The notes beneath the pieces were generated by a model, which worked only from the letters and a program-made list of their open reading frames with translations, had not been told where the DNA came from and made no database searches. This document shows positions 27,668-35,760 of a stretch of 64,000 bases of DNA, piece after piece. Position numbers and translations under genes: made by a program. This stretch comes from Sphingobacterium phlebotomi (lineage in GTDB: Bacteria; Bacteroidota; Bacteroidia; Sphingobacteriales; Sphingobacteriaceae). The stretch is taken from contig NZ_VTAV01000020.1 of NCBI RefSeq assembly GCF_008180195.1, forward strand, positions 20,623 to 84,622, in the 5' to 3' direction. Numbering within the stretch: the first letter of the stretch is position 1; each line of letters starts with the position of its first letter.

Positions 27668-28837
27668 TCATTTATTTTTTATGATTAGTTGTCGTCCATT
27701 CTTTAATTCGAAGTGTACACCAGCAGTTTTTAGAATATTTAAAGCTTTGTCCAATGTCACATTTTTGGGCAGCTTACCATAAAACAGGTCATCTGAACGC
27801 ACTACTTCATAATTTACATCGATATCATACCATCGCTCGAACGACTGCAGAACAGTATATATATTGGCATCATTAAAATAAAAATAGCCTTCTTTCCATG
27901 CTAAAAATTGTTCTGGATCTACCTCATATTTTGTAATTCCACTTTCATTAACAATTGTTTGCATGCCAACAGCAAGCACCATGCGATCGTGTCTGTAAGA
28001 CTCATTATTTGATTCGACTGCCACAGATCCTTCCGCAACGGTGGTGACGACCCCTAGCTTTTTGTCATAAGTATTAATATTGAATTGCGTACCTAATACT
28101 TCTACCAATTGCTCCCTATTTTTCACAAAAAACGGAACCTTCTTTCCATCCACGGAATTTGCTGCGACATCGAAGAATGCTTCCCCTGCTAATAGCTCTA
28201 CCTCTCTCTTATTCTGATTAAATTTTCTGGGGAAGCGGATGGATGATGCTGCGTTTAACCAAACGCGCGTACCATCTGGAAGTTTTAGCTGGTATTCTCC
28301 TCCTCTTGGCGTTGATAAAGTTACTAGACTGCTTTCGCTCTCTCCATTGGTAAATAATACTGATTCAAGTGCCGTTCCATCCATATAATACAGCTCCTTG
28401 CCTACAATTAGCCCCTGTCCACCTTCCTGCAAATCAATCACTGAACCATCGTCTAACGATAGGATTGCTTTGTTCTTTCCTGGATTCACATCCTCTAAGG
28501 CTATATGCACGCCCTCTCCCTTCCGTTCAGATAGATAATAATATCCCACACCCAATACCGCTAGCGTAATTATAGATGCCGCTATGGCACGTACCTTTCT
28601 CGTTAACGAGCGGATCTTTCCAGTTTTTGGTGTATATGATTGTTGCATGGATGCTTTCACGTTGGACAATATCCGTTGCTTTAACTCGGTCTCGTCTTTT
28701 GCAAAAGAAGATGGTATCGTAATTTGCTCATCTACATGTGCTTTATACCAAGCAAGAAACTCTTCTTTTTCTACTTCGGTTATACTTCCATTTAGCCATT
28801 TCGAGGCCAACTCACGGTACCTGTTTATATCATTCAT
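27668..28837 (-). CDS. FecR family anti-sigma factor (DUF4974)
   Basis: 389 residues. A short cytoplasmic N-terminal region (RYRELASKWLNGSITEVEKEEF) is the sigma-binding part; one membrane helix (AIAASIITLAVLGVGYYYL) lies near residue 95. The periplasmic FecR domain shows LSTPRGGEYQLKLPDGTRVWLNAASSIRFP, and the C-terminal DUF4974 is LQSFERWYDIDVNYE and LNILKTAGVHFEL. It holds the sigma factor until STN-SusC signals ligand. It is divergent from the sigma gene and 172 nt upstream of susC, same strand. Confidence 0.93.
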   Translation of the reverse strand: MNDINRYRELASKWLNGSITEVEKEEFLAWYKAHVDEQITIPSSFAKDETELKQRILSNVKASMQQSYTPKTGKIRSLTRKVRAIAASIITLAVLGVGYYYLSERKGEGVHIALEDVNPGKNKAILSLDDGSVIDLQEGGQGLIVGKELYYMDGTALESVLFTNGESESSLVTLSTPRGGEYQLKLPDGTRVWLNAASSIRFPRKFNQNKREVELLAGEAFFDVAANSVDGKKVPFFVKNREQLVEVLGTQFNINTYDKKLGVVTTVAEGSVAVESNNESYRHDRMVLAVGMQTIVNESGITKYEVDPEQFLAWKEGYFYFNDANIYTVLQSFERWYDIDVNYEVVRSDDLFYGKLPKNVTLDKALNILKTAGVHFELKNGRQLIIKNK

Positions 28838-28919
28838 AACTGGAGCTTTATTATATGTCCTCGTACTAGAACAAATCCCTTACATCATTTTTATTTTTTT
28901 TCTTGCCCTATAAAATATT

Positions 28920-28927
28920 TATCTTTG
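28920..28927 (+). promoter_or_regulatory. -7 element of the ECF sigma promoter
   Basis: TATCTTTG is an exact TAnnTTTG match, 43 nt before the sigma start codon. The -33 zone is a T-run without a clear TTTG. Confidence 0.5.
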
Positions 28928-28970
28928 AGCCGTTGCGTTACGCTCAACCAAAATAAATCGATTGTTAGTT

Positions 28971-29534
28971 ATGGTTATTTATAGGGATTTATCGGATAAT
29001 GAATTGTATTTGCATCTTCATGAAGGTGATGAAAATGCATTTACCGAAATTTATAACCGCTTTTGGAAAAAACTATTTACGATCGCCGCCAACCGCGTGG
29101 GAAATTTGGAAGAAGCGGAAGAAATTGTCCAAGATTTATTTACATCGTTATGGAATAAACGATTTGATATGGTACTTCGCTCGGATTTAGCCAGCTATCT
29201 CGCTGTGTCAGTAAAATATCGCGTGATCAAATCAATGGATAGGCGTTATAATGAGAAGCGTTATGTAGATAGTTTATTGGGAACGGGATTGATTGATGAT
29301 TCTACACAGCAGAAATTGGCTTTTGAAGAGCTTCAGGAGGAATTGGAAAAACATATTCAAAATCTACCAGAAAAGTGTCAATTGGTATTTCGATTGAGTC
29401 GTCAGGATGGCTATTCTCAAAAAAAGATAGCAAAAGAATTGGGTATTTCGGAAAAGACTGTGGAAGCTCATTTAGGAAAAGCTTTTAAAAAACTAAGAGC
29501 GCGATTAGCGGGGTTCTTAACTACGTTACTTTAA
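28971..29534 (+). CDS. ECF RNA polymerase sigma factor (Bacteroides-expansion type)
   Basis: 187 residues from the ATG at 28971; a TTG at 28962 adds only three codons. Region 2 is LHLHEGDENAFTEIYNRFWKKLFTIAANRVGNLEEAEEIVQDLFTSLWNKR. Region 4 is LPEKCQLVFRLSRQDGYSQKKIAKELGISEKTVEAHLGKAFKKLR. Such sigma factors pair with FecR and activate SusCD loci; this one lies next to fecR, divergent from the locus it should control. It encodes no regulatory extension. Confidence 0.93.
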   Translation: MVIYRDLSDNELYLHLHEGDENAFTEIYNRFWKKLFTIAANRVGNLEEAEEIVQDLFTSLWNKRFDMVLRSDLASYLAVSVKYRVIKSMDRRYNEKRYVDSLLGTGLIDDSTQQKLAFEELQEELEKHIQNLPEKCQLVFRLSRQDGYSQKKIAKELGISEKTVEAHLGKAFKKLRARLAGFLTTLL

Positions 29535-29562
29535 CGGCTGGGGTATTTTAAAATAACAAAAC

Positions 29563-29610
29563 GTTATTGCACTGTCACATATTTAACGCGAAATGTGTCT
29601 TAAACAAAAA
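29563..29610 (+). repeat. 48-nt intergenic repeat, copy 2
   Basis: Same element as 10769-10816 with 6 substitutions and no gap. Here it lies 28 nt after the sigma stop codon and 110 nt before the aldo/keto reductase, so it is not in the same place relative to a gene as copy 1. The central two bases differ (gc against at) while the dyad arms are identical. Confidence 0.6.
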
Positions 29611-29720
29611 TAAATGAAACCGTGATGTGGCTATGAAATAACCGAATTTTAAACAGTTCTACATATTTATTGTTATTCTGATAAACACGTCCAAATCAGC
29701 AATAAATTAAAAGATAGAAA

Positions 29721-30710
29721 ATGAGCCATACAGTTTTAAAAAAAGAACACGAATTAGGTCTTGGTGGGGTACCGATCGGCACAGCATTCGAAAATATTAC
29801 CAACGATCAGTCACAAAAAATTTTACAGGAAGCTTGGGATCTGGGTATCCGCTATTATGATACTTCGCCTTGGTACGGACTCACAAAAGGTGAAAGAAGA
29901 TTTGGCGAATTTCTGAAAGACAAAAAACGTGAAGATTTTGTTTTTTCTACCAAAGTCGGTCGCTTATTTACACCGGTTCCCGAAGAAGAAGTGCCGCCAA
30001 CGATGTGGAAAAATCCGCTGGATTTCGATTTCAAACATATGTACACCGCCGATGCAGTAAAAAAATCCATTGAAGACAGTTTAGAACGGACAGGGCTCGA
30101 TCATATTGACATTGTTTACATCCACGATTTATCTGAAGATCAGGTGGGCGATCGCTATGATTATTACATGAAACAAGCCAAAGAAGGCGCTTTTAAGGTG
30201 TTATCAAAACTCCGCGATGAAGGAGTGATTAAAGCCTGGGGAATGGGTGTGAATAAGATTGAACCGATTCTGGACTGTATAGAAGCTGCGGACCCTGACA
30301 TTTGTCTGTCGGCCACACAATACTCCATATTAGAACATGAAGATGCGGTGGACCGCTTGCTTCCTGCCGTTAAAAAAGCAGGCGTAAAATTGGTTTCGGG
30401 AGCGGGTTATAATTCCGGATTTATTGCCGGGAGAGACCGCTACAATTACAAGGATGTAATCCCGAAAGGAATGACCAAAAAACGGGATAAGATCGAGGAA
30501 ATCGCAAAGAAATATAACACCGACATTATTACCGCAGCAATACATTTTGTGTTGGCATCTGAGGAGTTTGTAGCTATTATTCCCGGTGCGAGTTCAACCG
30601 ATCAGGTTAAAAGCAATGTGAAATCCTGGAAATCTGAGATATCGACTGATTTCTGGAAAGAGTTGAAATCAGAAGGTCTTATTTACGAAAAAGCGCAGAC
30701 GCCTGCATAA
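29721..30710 (+). CDS. Aldo/keto reductase (D-threo-aldose 1-dehydrogenase/fucose-dehydrogenase-like)
   Basis: 329 residues, cytoplasmic. The AKR catalytic tetrad is visible: Asp47 and Tyr52 in YYDTSPWYG, Lys78 in STKVGR, His135 in DIVYIHDLSED. The stretch IIPGASSTDQVKSNV near the C-terminus is the NAD(P) phosphate-binding region. The DTSPWYG-type motif with VYIHDL points to the sugar-dehydrogenase branch (L-fucose/D-arabinose dehydrogenase or pyridoxal 4-dehydrogenase), not to the next gene's branch. It ends 2 nt before that gene, so the two are translated together. Confidence 0.9.
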   Translation: MSHTVLKKEHELGLGGVPIGTAFENITNDQSQKILQEAWDLGIRYYDTSPWYGLTKGERRFGEFLKDKKREDFVFSTKVGRLFTPVPEEEVPPTMWKNPLDFDFKHMYTADAVKKSIEDSLERTGLDHIDIVYIHDLSEDQVGDRYDYYMKQAKEGAFKVLSKLRDEGVIKAWGMGVNKIEPILDCIEAADPDICLSATQYSILEHEDAVDRLLPAVKKAGVKLVSGAGYNSGFIAGRDRYNYKDVIPKGMTKKRDKIEEIAKKYNTDIITAAIHFVLASEEFVAIIPGASSTDQVKSNVKSWKSEISTDFWKELKSEGLIYEKAQTPA

Positions 30711-30712
30711 CG

Positions 30713-31558
30713 ATGGAGTATATTACGTTAAACGATGGAAATTCTTTGCCACTTTTAGGATTCGGAACTTATAAAGCGAGTGAAGAAGAAGCAATAGAAT
30801 CGGTAAAACTGGCTCTGGAAAAGGGATACAGATTATTAGACACCGCAGCAAGATATAATAACGAAGAAGCTGTAGGTAAAGGAATCAGGCAAAGTAAAGT
30901 TGCCCGTGACGAAATTATTGTCGCTACAAAAGTCTGGCGGGAGACTTTAGGGTACGACAACACCATGAAAGCTTTCGAAACATCGTTGAAAAAGTTAAAT
31001 TTGGATTATATTGATCTTTATCTGATCCATTGGCCGGCCAACGCAAAAAATTATAGCAAGTGGCAGGAAGTAAACGCCGAGACCTGGCGCGCAATGGAAG
31101 AGTTACAAGATCAAGGGTTGATCAAATCCATCGGCGTTAGTAATTTCTGGGAAGAACACCTCGACGCACTTTTCGAGACAGCCAACGTAAAACCAGCCGT
31201 TAATCAGATAGAATTTCATCCGGGATACTGGCAGCCAGAACTCACACAATTTTGCAGAGATCACGATATCGTTATTGAAGGCTGGTCTCCGTTAGCAAGA
31301 GGAAAAGTTTTCGGCAATGATCTTTTGAAACAAATCGCCGAAAGGCATCAGAAATCGGTTTCACAGCTATGCTTAAGATGGGCATTAGAACATGGGGTCA
31401 TCAGCATTCCGAAATCGACTACCCCAGAACGCATTGAAGAAAATTTACATATCTTCGATTTTATACTAACAGCAGAAGAAATACAAGCCATTAATGATAT
31501 CCCGGAAATGGGTTTCAGCGGAGAACTACCTAATAATTGGCCAGACCGTTCCTCGTAA
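30713..31558 (+). CDS. Aldo/keto reductase (2,5-diketo-D-gluconate reductase/YvgN-like)
   Basis: 281 residues, cytoplasmic. AKR5-type signatures: LLGFGTYKA, LLDTAARYNNEEAVG (Asp43, Tyr48), ATKVWRE (Lys73), IDLYLIHWPA (His106), and ISIPKSTTPERIEENLHIFDF for the cofactor phosphate. The family reduces methylglyoxal, diketogluconate and other carbonyls with NADPH. It shares a transcript with the aldo/keto reductase 2 nt upstream; the pair may interconvert a sugar or detoxify aldehydes. Confidence 0.92.
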   Translation: MEYITLNDGNSLPLLGFGTYKASEEEAIESVKLALEKGYRLLDTAARYNNEEAVGKGIRQSKVARDEIIVATKVWRETLGYDNTMKAFETSLKKLNLDYIDLYLIHWPANAKNYSKWQEVNAETWRAMEELQDQGLIKSIGVSNFWEEHLDALFETANVKPAVNQIEFHPGYWQPELTQFCRDHDIVIEGWSPLARGKVFGNDLLKQIAERHQKSVSQLCLRWALEHGVISIPKSTTPERIEENLHIFDFILTAEEIQAINDIPEMGFSGELPNNWPDRSS

Positions 31559-31623
31559 ACAAGATATACGAGGTCCAGAGGAGAAAAGATAAACTTCTGT
31601 TTGGCACAATAGCAATTTGGAAG

Positions 31624-32250
31624 TTAATTGGATATACTTACCGGTTTCTTTAAATAGTGATCACTATACAACTGACGCAGCATAAAGTCTGCGACATCTG
31701 CTCGTGATATTTTAAGGGTAAGTTTTTTATATTTTTCATCAAAACCTATCTTATATCCGTTGGTTATTGTGCCACTTGTCAATGCGCTTGGCCTTACGAT
31801 AGTATAATCCAGGTTACTGTTGCGTATATATTCTTCCTGCAATTTGTGGTCGTTAAACGCCCGTTTGAGTAGCATACCAAACATGATATGCTTCCAGATA
31901 AAATTGAGATTCCCATAGCTTTCGCCTATGCCAAGCGTCGATAAACATATCAACTTCCTGACCGCAGCGCTATTCATAGCATGGATGATATTTAATGTTC
32001 CCAACGCCCGTATTTTACCAGTTCTTCCATCCCCTAACGCACAAAAAATCGCGTCGTGATTTTTCACTGCACGTTTTACTTCTTCAACGTTAGACACATC
32101 CCCAGTATAAACAGAAAGATTGGGATGATTTAGAGATACCATTTTTTCGGGATCACGCACGAAGGCTGTAACGTCATATCCTTTTTGCAATGCTTGCTTT
32201 ACAATTTCTGTACCTACGGTGCCCGTTGCACCAAAAACGATTATTTTCAT
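31624..32250 (-). CDS. NmrA-like atypical SDR (NAD(P)-binding)
   Basis: 208 residues from the ATG at 32250, which puts the Rossmann strand KIIVFGATGTVGTEIVKQAL at the N-terminus; a longer frame to 32301 has no family support. VSNVEEVKRAVKNHDAIFCALG and LDYTIVRPSALTSG match the NAD(P)H-binding (NmrA-like/SDR a5) group. No Tyr-x-x-x-Lys dyad is seen, as usual in this group, so it may act as a redox sensor or reduce a small substrate. It lies 78 nt after the AraC gene on the same strand. Confidence 0.85.
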   Translation of the reverse strand: MKIIVFGATGTVGTEIVKQALQKGYDVTAFVRDPEKMVSLNHPNLSVYTGDVSNVEEVKRAVKNHDAIFCALGDGRTGKIRALGTLNIIHAMNSAAVRKLICLSTLGIGESYGNLNFIWKHIMFGMLLKRAFNDHKLQEEYIRNSNLDYTIVRPSALTSGTITNGYKIGFDEKYKKLTLKISRADVADFMLRQLYSDHYLKKPVSISN

Positions 32251-32327
32251 TTTTTTTGCTTTTAGTCTACATGGCAAAATTGCAGCATATAATGTCTGCA
32301 AAATAGAATAAAAACGACAATGCTTGT

Positions 32328-33104
32328 TTATTTTTTAAATGCTTTTGGCGTCTTACCTGTGAACGCTTTGAAAACACGTATGAAATGAGACTGGTCGGCG
32401 AAACCATTTTGATAAACAATATCCGTTAGCTTGCTATAATCTTTCACGGTGAGTTGCTCCATGGATGTCTGGAACTGGATAATTTTGGCGAATTGTTTGG
32501 GAGAAAGCCCGGTTTCACTACGGAACCGGCGTTCAAAGGTACGGATGTTCAAGTTAGATTTTGCGGCAATGGCACTGATGCTTTCTTGTCCCTTTGCATC
32601 GATGATACGTACAACTGCTTCTCTTATCTTATAATCAAGATCTTGCTTTCTCTTTTCTAAGAATGACAGTAATAAATTGGAGATTACTTCAATCTTACTC
32701 TCCATGGAATCAGAGGCTTGTAATTCCTTCGCAAGCGCCATGATACCGTCGTCCGCCATCATGTCGTCCAAATAGTAACAGTTATCGTTTATGCTTTGTG
32801 GAACGAGATTAAAAAACGTTCTCAAAACAAACGGATATAACTGAAAAATGATAAGTAGGTATGCTCCAGAAATTTCCAGTTCGATAGGTTTAATGGTTTG
32901 TCCATAAAGAAAGATTTCGGGCATTGTTTTATCGTGCGGGCGTACTATTAGCCCGCTGTCCGTCTGTTGGAACATCAGTCCGGGATAGCCATCTGCGAAA
33001 AAAGGCAAACTTGTCTTCAAGTTTCTGTCCTCGCTTTCAAATACCCAGATGTTCTTCACAAACAATGAAATGGATTTTTTTGGCACTATGCTCTGAAAAT
33101 TCAT
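32328..33104 (-). CDS. AraC family transcriptional regulator
   Basis: 258 residues. The N-terminal half (KKSISLFVKNIWVFESED, then SLPFFADGYPGLMFQQTDSGLIV) is the DUF6597-type sensing domain common in Bacteroidota. The C-terminal DNA-binding part includes ESISAIAAKSNLNIRTFERRFRSETGLSPKQFAKIIQFQTSM and YQNGFADQSHFIRVFKAFTGKTPKAFKK. It precedes the NmrA-like gene on the same strand and probably controls it, as such pairs are common. Confidence 0.9.
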   Translation of the reverse strand: MNFQSIVPKKSISLFVKNIWVFESEDRNLKTSLPFFADGYPGLMFQQTDSGLIVRPHDKTMPEIFLYGQTIKPIELEISGAYLLIIFQLYPFVLRTFFNLVPQSINDNCYYLDDMMADDGIMALAKELQASDSMESKIEVISNLLLSFLEKRKQDLDYKIREAVVRIIDAKGQESISAIAAKSNLNIRTFERRFRSETGLSPKQFAKIIQFQTSMEQLTVKDYSKLTDIVYQNGFADQSHFIRVFKAFTGKTPKAFKK

Positions 33105-33159
33105 TGCTTTATTATTGAACTTCGTATACTCTTATATTGCATTTTTTATACAAAGAGTT

Positions 33160-34245
33160 CTAAAATGTTGCTATATCGAATGCTATCATGTCAACCTCGT
33201 TTTCCAGTCCATGGAGATTAACTATTCCCCCATTAACCCACAATATGGATTTTCGACTTAGCTCGGAATCCATGTTTCCCAGTACAAGCGCATTGCCTTC
33301 ACTTATCTGAAGATCGATAGCATACGTATGTCCATTATTGTAATCATCCAGAGGTTGCTTCACACCGTTTTTAAAAAACCTCGGCTCGTATTTACTGCCT
33401 ACCTGCTCATAACCACAGGCATAAACATCTCCATTTTCAATCACTACCTTCCCTCCCCTAATCACAGACCGGCCACTAATCAGCTTATCTGCTTTTCCAT
33501 TTTTCCATAATGTGAGACTTCTACCTACTGTCGATAAGTTATCTACATATCCCAATACGTATATATCCGCCCCATCAACTACTATACTCTTGGCGTAGGT
33601 AGTAATGTCCGCCGTGGATAGTGTAACCGCTTTTCCGTTTTTCCAATACTTGGATACGATACCCCCTTGTGTATTCTCATGACCGACGGTATACACATCA
33701 TCGCCGGACACAAAAATATCCGCAAAAGTAGTAGATTCTTTCCCGTCGGTGGCCATCAATATGTCTCCATTTTTCCAAACAACACCTATCCTTTTCTCGC
33801 CGTCTGCAAGGAAATATGAACCCGTCACATAAACATCCTCCCCACTGACGAATACAGCGGTTGCCTCTTCGTATGTTGTTTCGGGAGTACGCAGCTCCGA
33901 CCGTTTACCGTTCTTCCATAATACCGCTTTTGTTACGTGATCAGAACCGGGTTGATCTCTATTTTCGGTACCGATAACATATACATTGCCTGATGCTACT
34001 GTAATATCCGCAGGGTTAACTTGCACACCTGTGCCGAGTTCCAAAGGAAAAGCTTTATTATTTCTATAGTAGCTAGGTATTCCTGTATTGTTTTCCAAGG
34101 AAAATCCAATAAAATAGACATCTCCCCAGTCTACTATCTGACGCTCTTCCACTTCGTCTTTATCATCATCGTCTTTCTTACAGGAATGAAAAACAATAGC
34201 GATACCAAGTATACAATACATTACAATAATAAATCTCTTGCCCAT
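33160..34245 (-). CDS. Lipoprotein with seven WKNG-type repeats, probable beta-propeller
   Basis: 361 residues. Signal and lipobox end FHSC at Cys22, followed by an acidic linker of Asp residues. The body is about seven repeats of roughly 45 residues, each with a D-V-Y-x-x-G strand and a W-K-N-G-K-turn: WKNGKRSEL, WKNGDILM, WKNGKAVTL, WKNGKADKL, then FKNGVKQPL and WVNGGIVNL. Seven repeats suggest a seven-bladed propeller. A surface binding role is inferred; no enzyme residues are seen. Its own promoter (TACTTTTG, 34306-34313) and an upstream 5'-UTR stem set it apart from the serine-hydrolase genes. Confidence 0.75.
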   Translation of the reverse strand: MGKRFIIVMYCILGIAIVFHSCKKDDDDKDEVEERQIVDWGDVYFIGFSLENNTGIPSYYRNNKAFPLELGTGVQVNPADITVASGNVYVIGTENRDQPGSDHVTKAVLWKNGKRSELRTPETTYEEATAVFVSGEDVYVTGSYFLADGEKRIGVVWKNGDILMATDGKESTTFADIFVSGDDVYTVGHENTQGGIVSKYWKNGKAVTLSTADITTYAKSIVVDGADIYVLGYVDNLSTVGRSLTLWKNGKADKLISGRSVIRGGKVVIENGDVYACGYEQVGSKYEPRFFKNGVKQPLDDYNNGHTYAIDLQISEGNALVLGNMDSELSRKSILWVNGGIVNLHGLENEVDMIAFDIATF

Positions 34246-34261
34246 TTTCTAACATTTTTAT

Positions 34262-34295
34262 AAACCGACAGATTTACGCTGCAAAAAGTCGGTTT
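34262..34295 (-). promoter_or_regulatory. Leader hairpin of the propeller lipoprotein gene
   Basis: Arms aaaccgac (34262-34269) and gtcggttt (34288-34295) pair perfectly over 8 bases, within the leader between the promoter and the start codon at 34245. It might sequester or stabilise the leader. Function is unproven. Confidence 0.35.
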
Positions 34296-34305
34296 TATAT
34301 GTCAG

Positions 34306-34336
34306 CAAAAGTATAAAGTAATTTGTTCGACACAAG
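34306..34336 (-). promoter_or_regulatory. Promoter of the propeller lipoprotein gene
   Basis: On the minus strand TACTTTTG (34306-34313) is an exact TAnnTTTG -7 match, with CTTG 19 nt upstream as a three-of-four -33 box. Confidence 0.5.
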
Positions 34337-34376
34337 AAAAACCATCATATACAAAGTATCTACGTGATACTACTTT

Positions 34377-35594
34377 TTATATTTTCTTCAACAACGACAT
34401 ACCAAAACCTGGCGCCGATGGGGGAATTAATTTACCGTCTTTGATAATGTAACCAGAAAGATCTACTTCATCCGAAGAGCTGGTGACGCCTTCGATCGTG
34501 ACAGTATTACCTAACCCTCCAGCCAGATGCGCAGTATAATTAGTCTTAAGGAGTGAACCCCATGCATGTGGTGAAGCCTGCGCGCCTAACTTTTTGAGTT
34601 CTGGCATCAATCTTCGCCAATTGGTAAATCCAAGTCCTTCTATATCCGTGAGGTGCACATCCAATAGGTCCTTCTGAATCAGTTCTCTTAAAAATTGCTG
34701 ATCGGGATCTGCTTCGCCATCCGCCAATAAGGTTTTGATGTCTTCGCTCTTTATAAAATTGCGCAATTTTTGATAGTCTGCAATGGTTTCATGAAAAGGT
34801 TCTTCTATCCAAAACAGTTTAACACCGGCAATGCCTTTCAGATAGTCAATAAACTGGTCGGAAGTAAATCCGTTATTGCCGTCGACTAGAATGTCACAAT
34901 CAGGAAAAGCCTGCGCCACCGCCTTTGTGACATCAATATCACGCTGTAACCCCTCCTTATAAGGCATCCATTTATGTCCCCGACCTATTTTCAGCTTGAA
35001 CTGCCTATATCCTACATTATAGTCATAACGGCACTCTTCCAATATACGGTCGATTCCTGCCGGTTTGTCGGCTGGTTCCAGATCATCGAAATAGATCATA
35101 CCACTATAGTAGTCTGTGATAAACGGTTTATCTTTCCCCAATAAAGCATATACCGGTTTTTGTAAAATTACGCCAGCCAGGTCATGAAGCGCCATATCGA
35201 ACGGAATATGCCGATCCTGCAACGTGCCCATCTTAACGGCAAACAACTCCGAGATTTTTTTGCCAACGAGTTCACCCATAACCTTTTCAGCGTCACGCTT
35301 CGCCCCCCGTAAAGAAGCCCATCCCATAGCCCCCTTGTCAGTCACCAAACAGACTATTTCTATGTTTGGTCCGTAACCATGCAGATCGAGGCGAGCGTTT
35401 TTTCCGACCAGACGTGGATAGTTCAACTGTACGGTTGAAAATTTGATATCCTGTATCCGATGGTAAGCCAACGTCTTATCATCTTCGGTTCTATCTAAAA
35501 GTGATGTGAAGTGCCTCGCATGACTTTTGCCATTAAAAAGGGCAATGGAGGCAACACCGACATGGAACGCATGTAAAAATGTTCTTCTTTTCAT
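34377..35594 (-). CDS. Exported enolase-superfamily enzyme (mandelate racemase type), Tat signal
   Basis: 404 residues from the ATG at 35594. The N-terminus MKRRTFLHAF with a following hydrophobic stretch is a Tat-type signal. Barrel residues: KLK (Lys200, Lys202), metal ligands Asp238 (LVDGNN), Glu264/265 (WIEEPF), Glu294 (DGEAD), then Asp317 (LTDIEG) and His343 (SPHAWG). The His/Asp dyad with KxK marks the mandelate-racemase/sugar-acid branch, not the Lys-Lys dipeptide epimerases. It follows the class-C hydrolase gene by 166 nt. Substrate unknown; an exported location is unusual for this fold. Confidence 0.82.
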   Translation of the reverse strand: MKRRTFLHAFHVGVASIALFNGKSHARHFTSLLDRTEDDKTLAYHRIQDIKFSTVQLNYPRLVGKNARLDLHGYGPNIEIVCLVTDKGAMGWASLRGAKRDAEKVMGELVGKKISELFAVKMGTLQDRHIPFDMALHDLAGVILQKPVYALLGKDKPFITDYYSGMIYFDDLEPADKPAGIDRILEECRYDYNVGYRQFKLKIGRGHKWMPYKEGLQRDIDVTKAVAQAFPDCDILVDGNNGFTSDQFIDYLKGIAGVKLFWIEEPFHETIADYQKLRNFIKSEDIKTLLADGEADPDQQFLRELIQKDLLDVHLTDIEGLGFTNWRRLMPELKKLGAQASPHAWGSLLKTNYTAHLAGGLGNTVTIEGVTSSSDEVDLSGYIIKDGKLIPPSAPGFGMSLLKKI

Positions 35595-35760
35595 ATTGGG
35601 TTTATTTCGTTTATAACCGTACAATCATAAGCTTAACATCATCTACTAAGATTTTCGATCCGTTAAGACTGATAAAAATACATAAAATTTAATTATATAA
35701 ATAAACCACTCGCGCACGTATTATAAATGGGTCTTGCAGACAGCAATCAAATCGGGCAAG

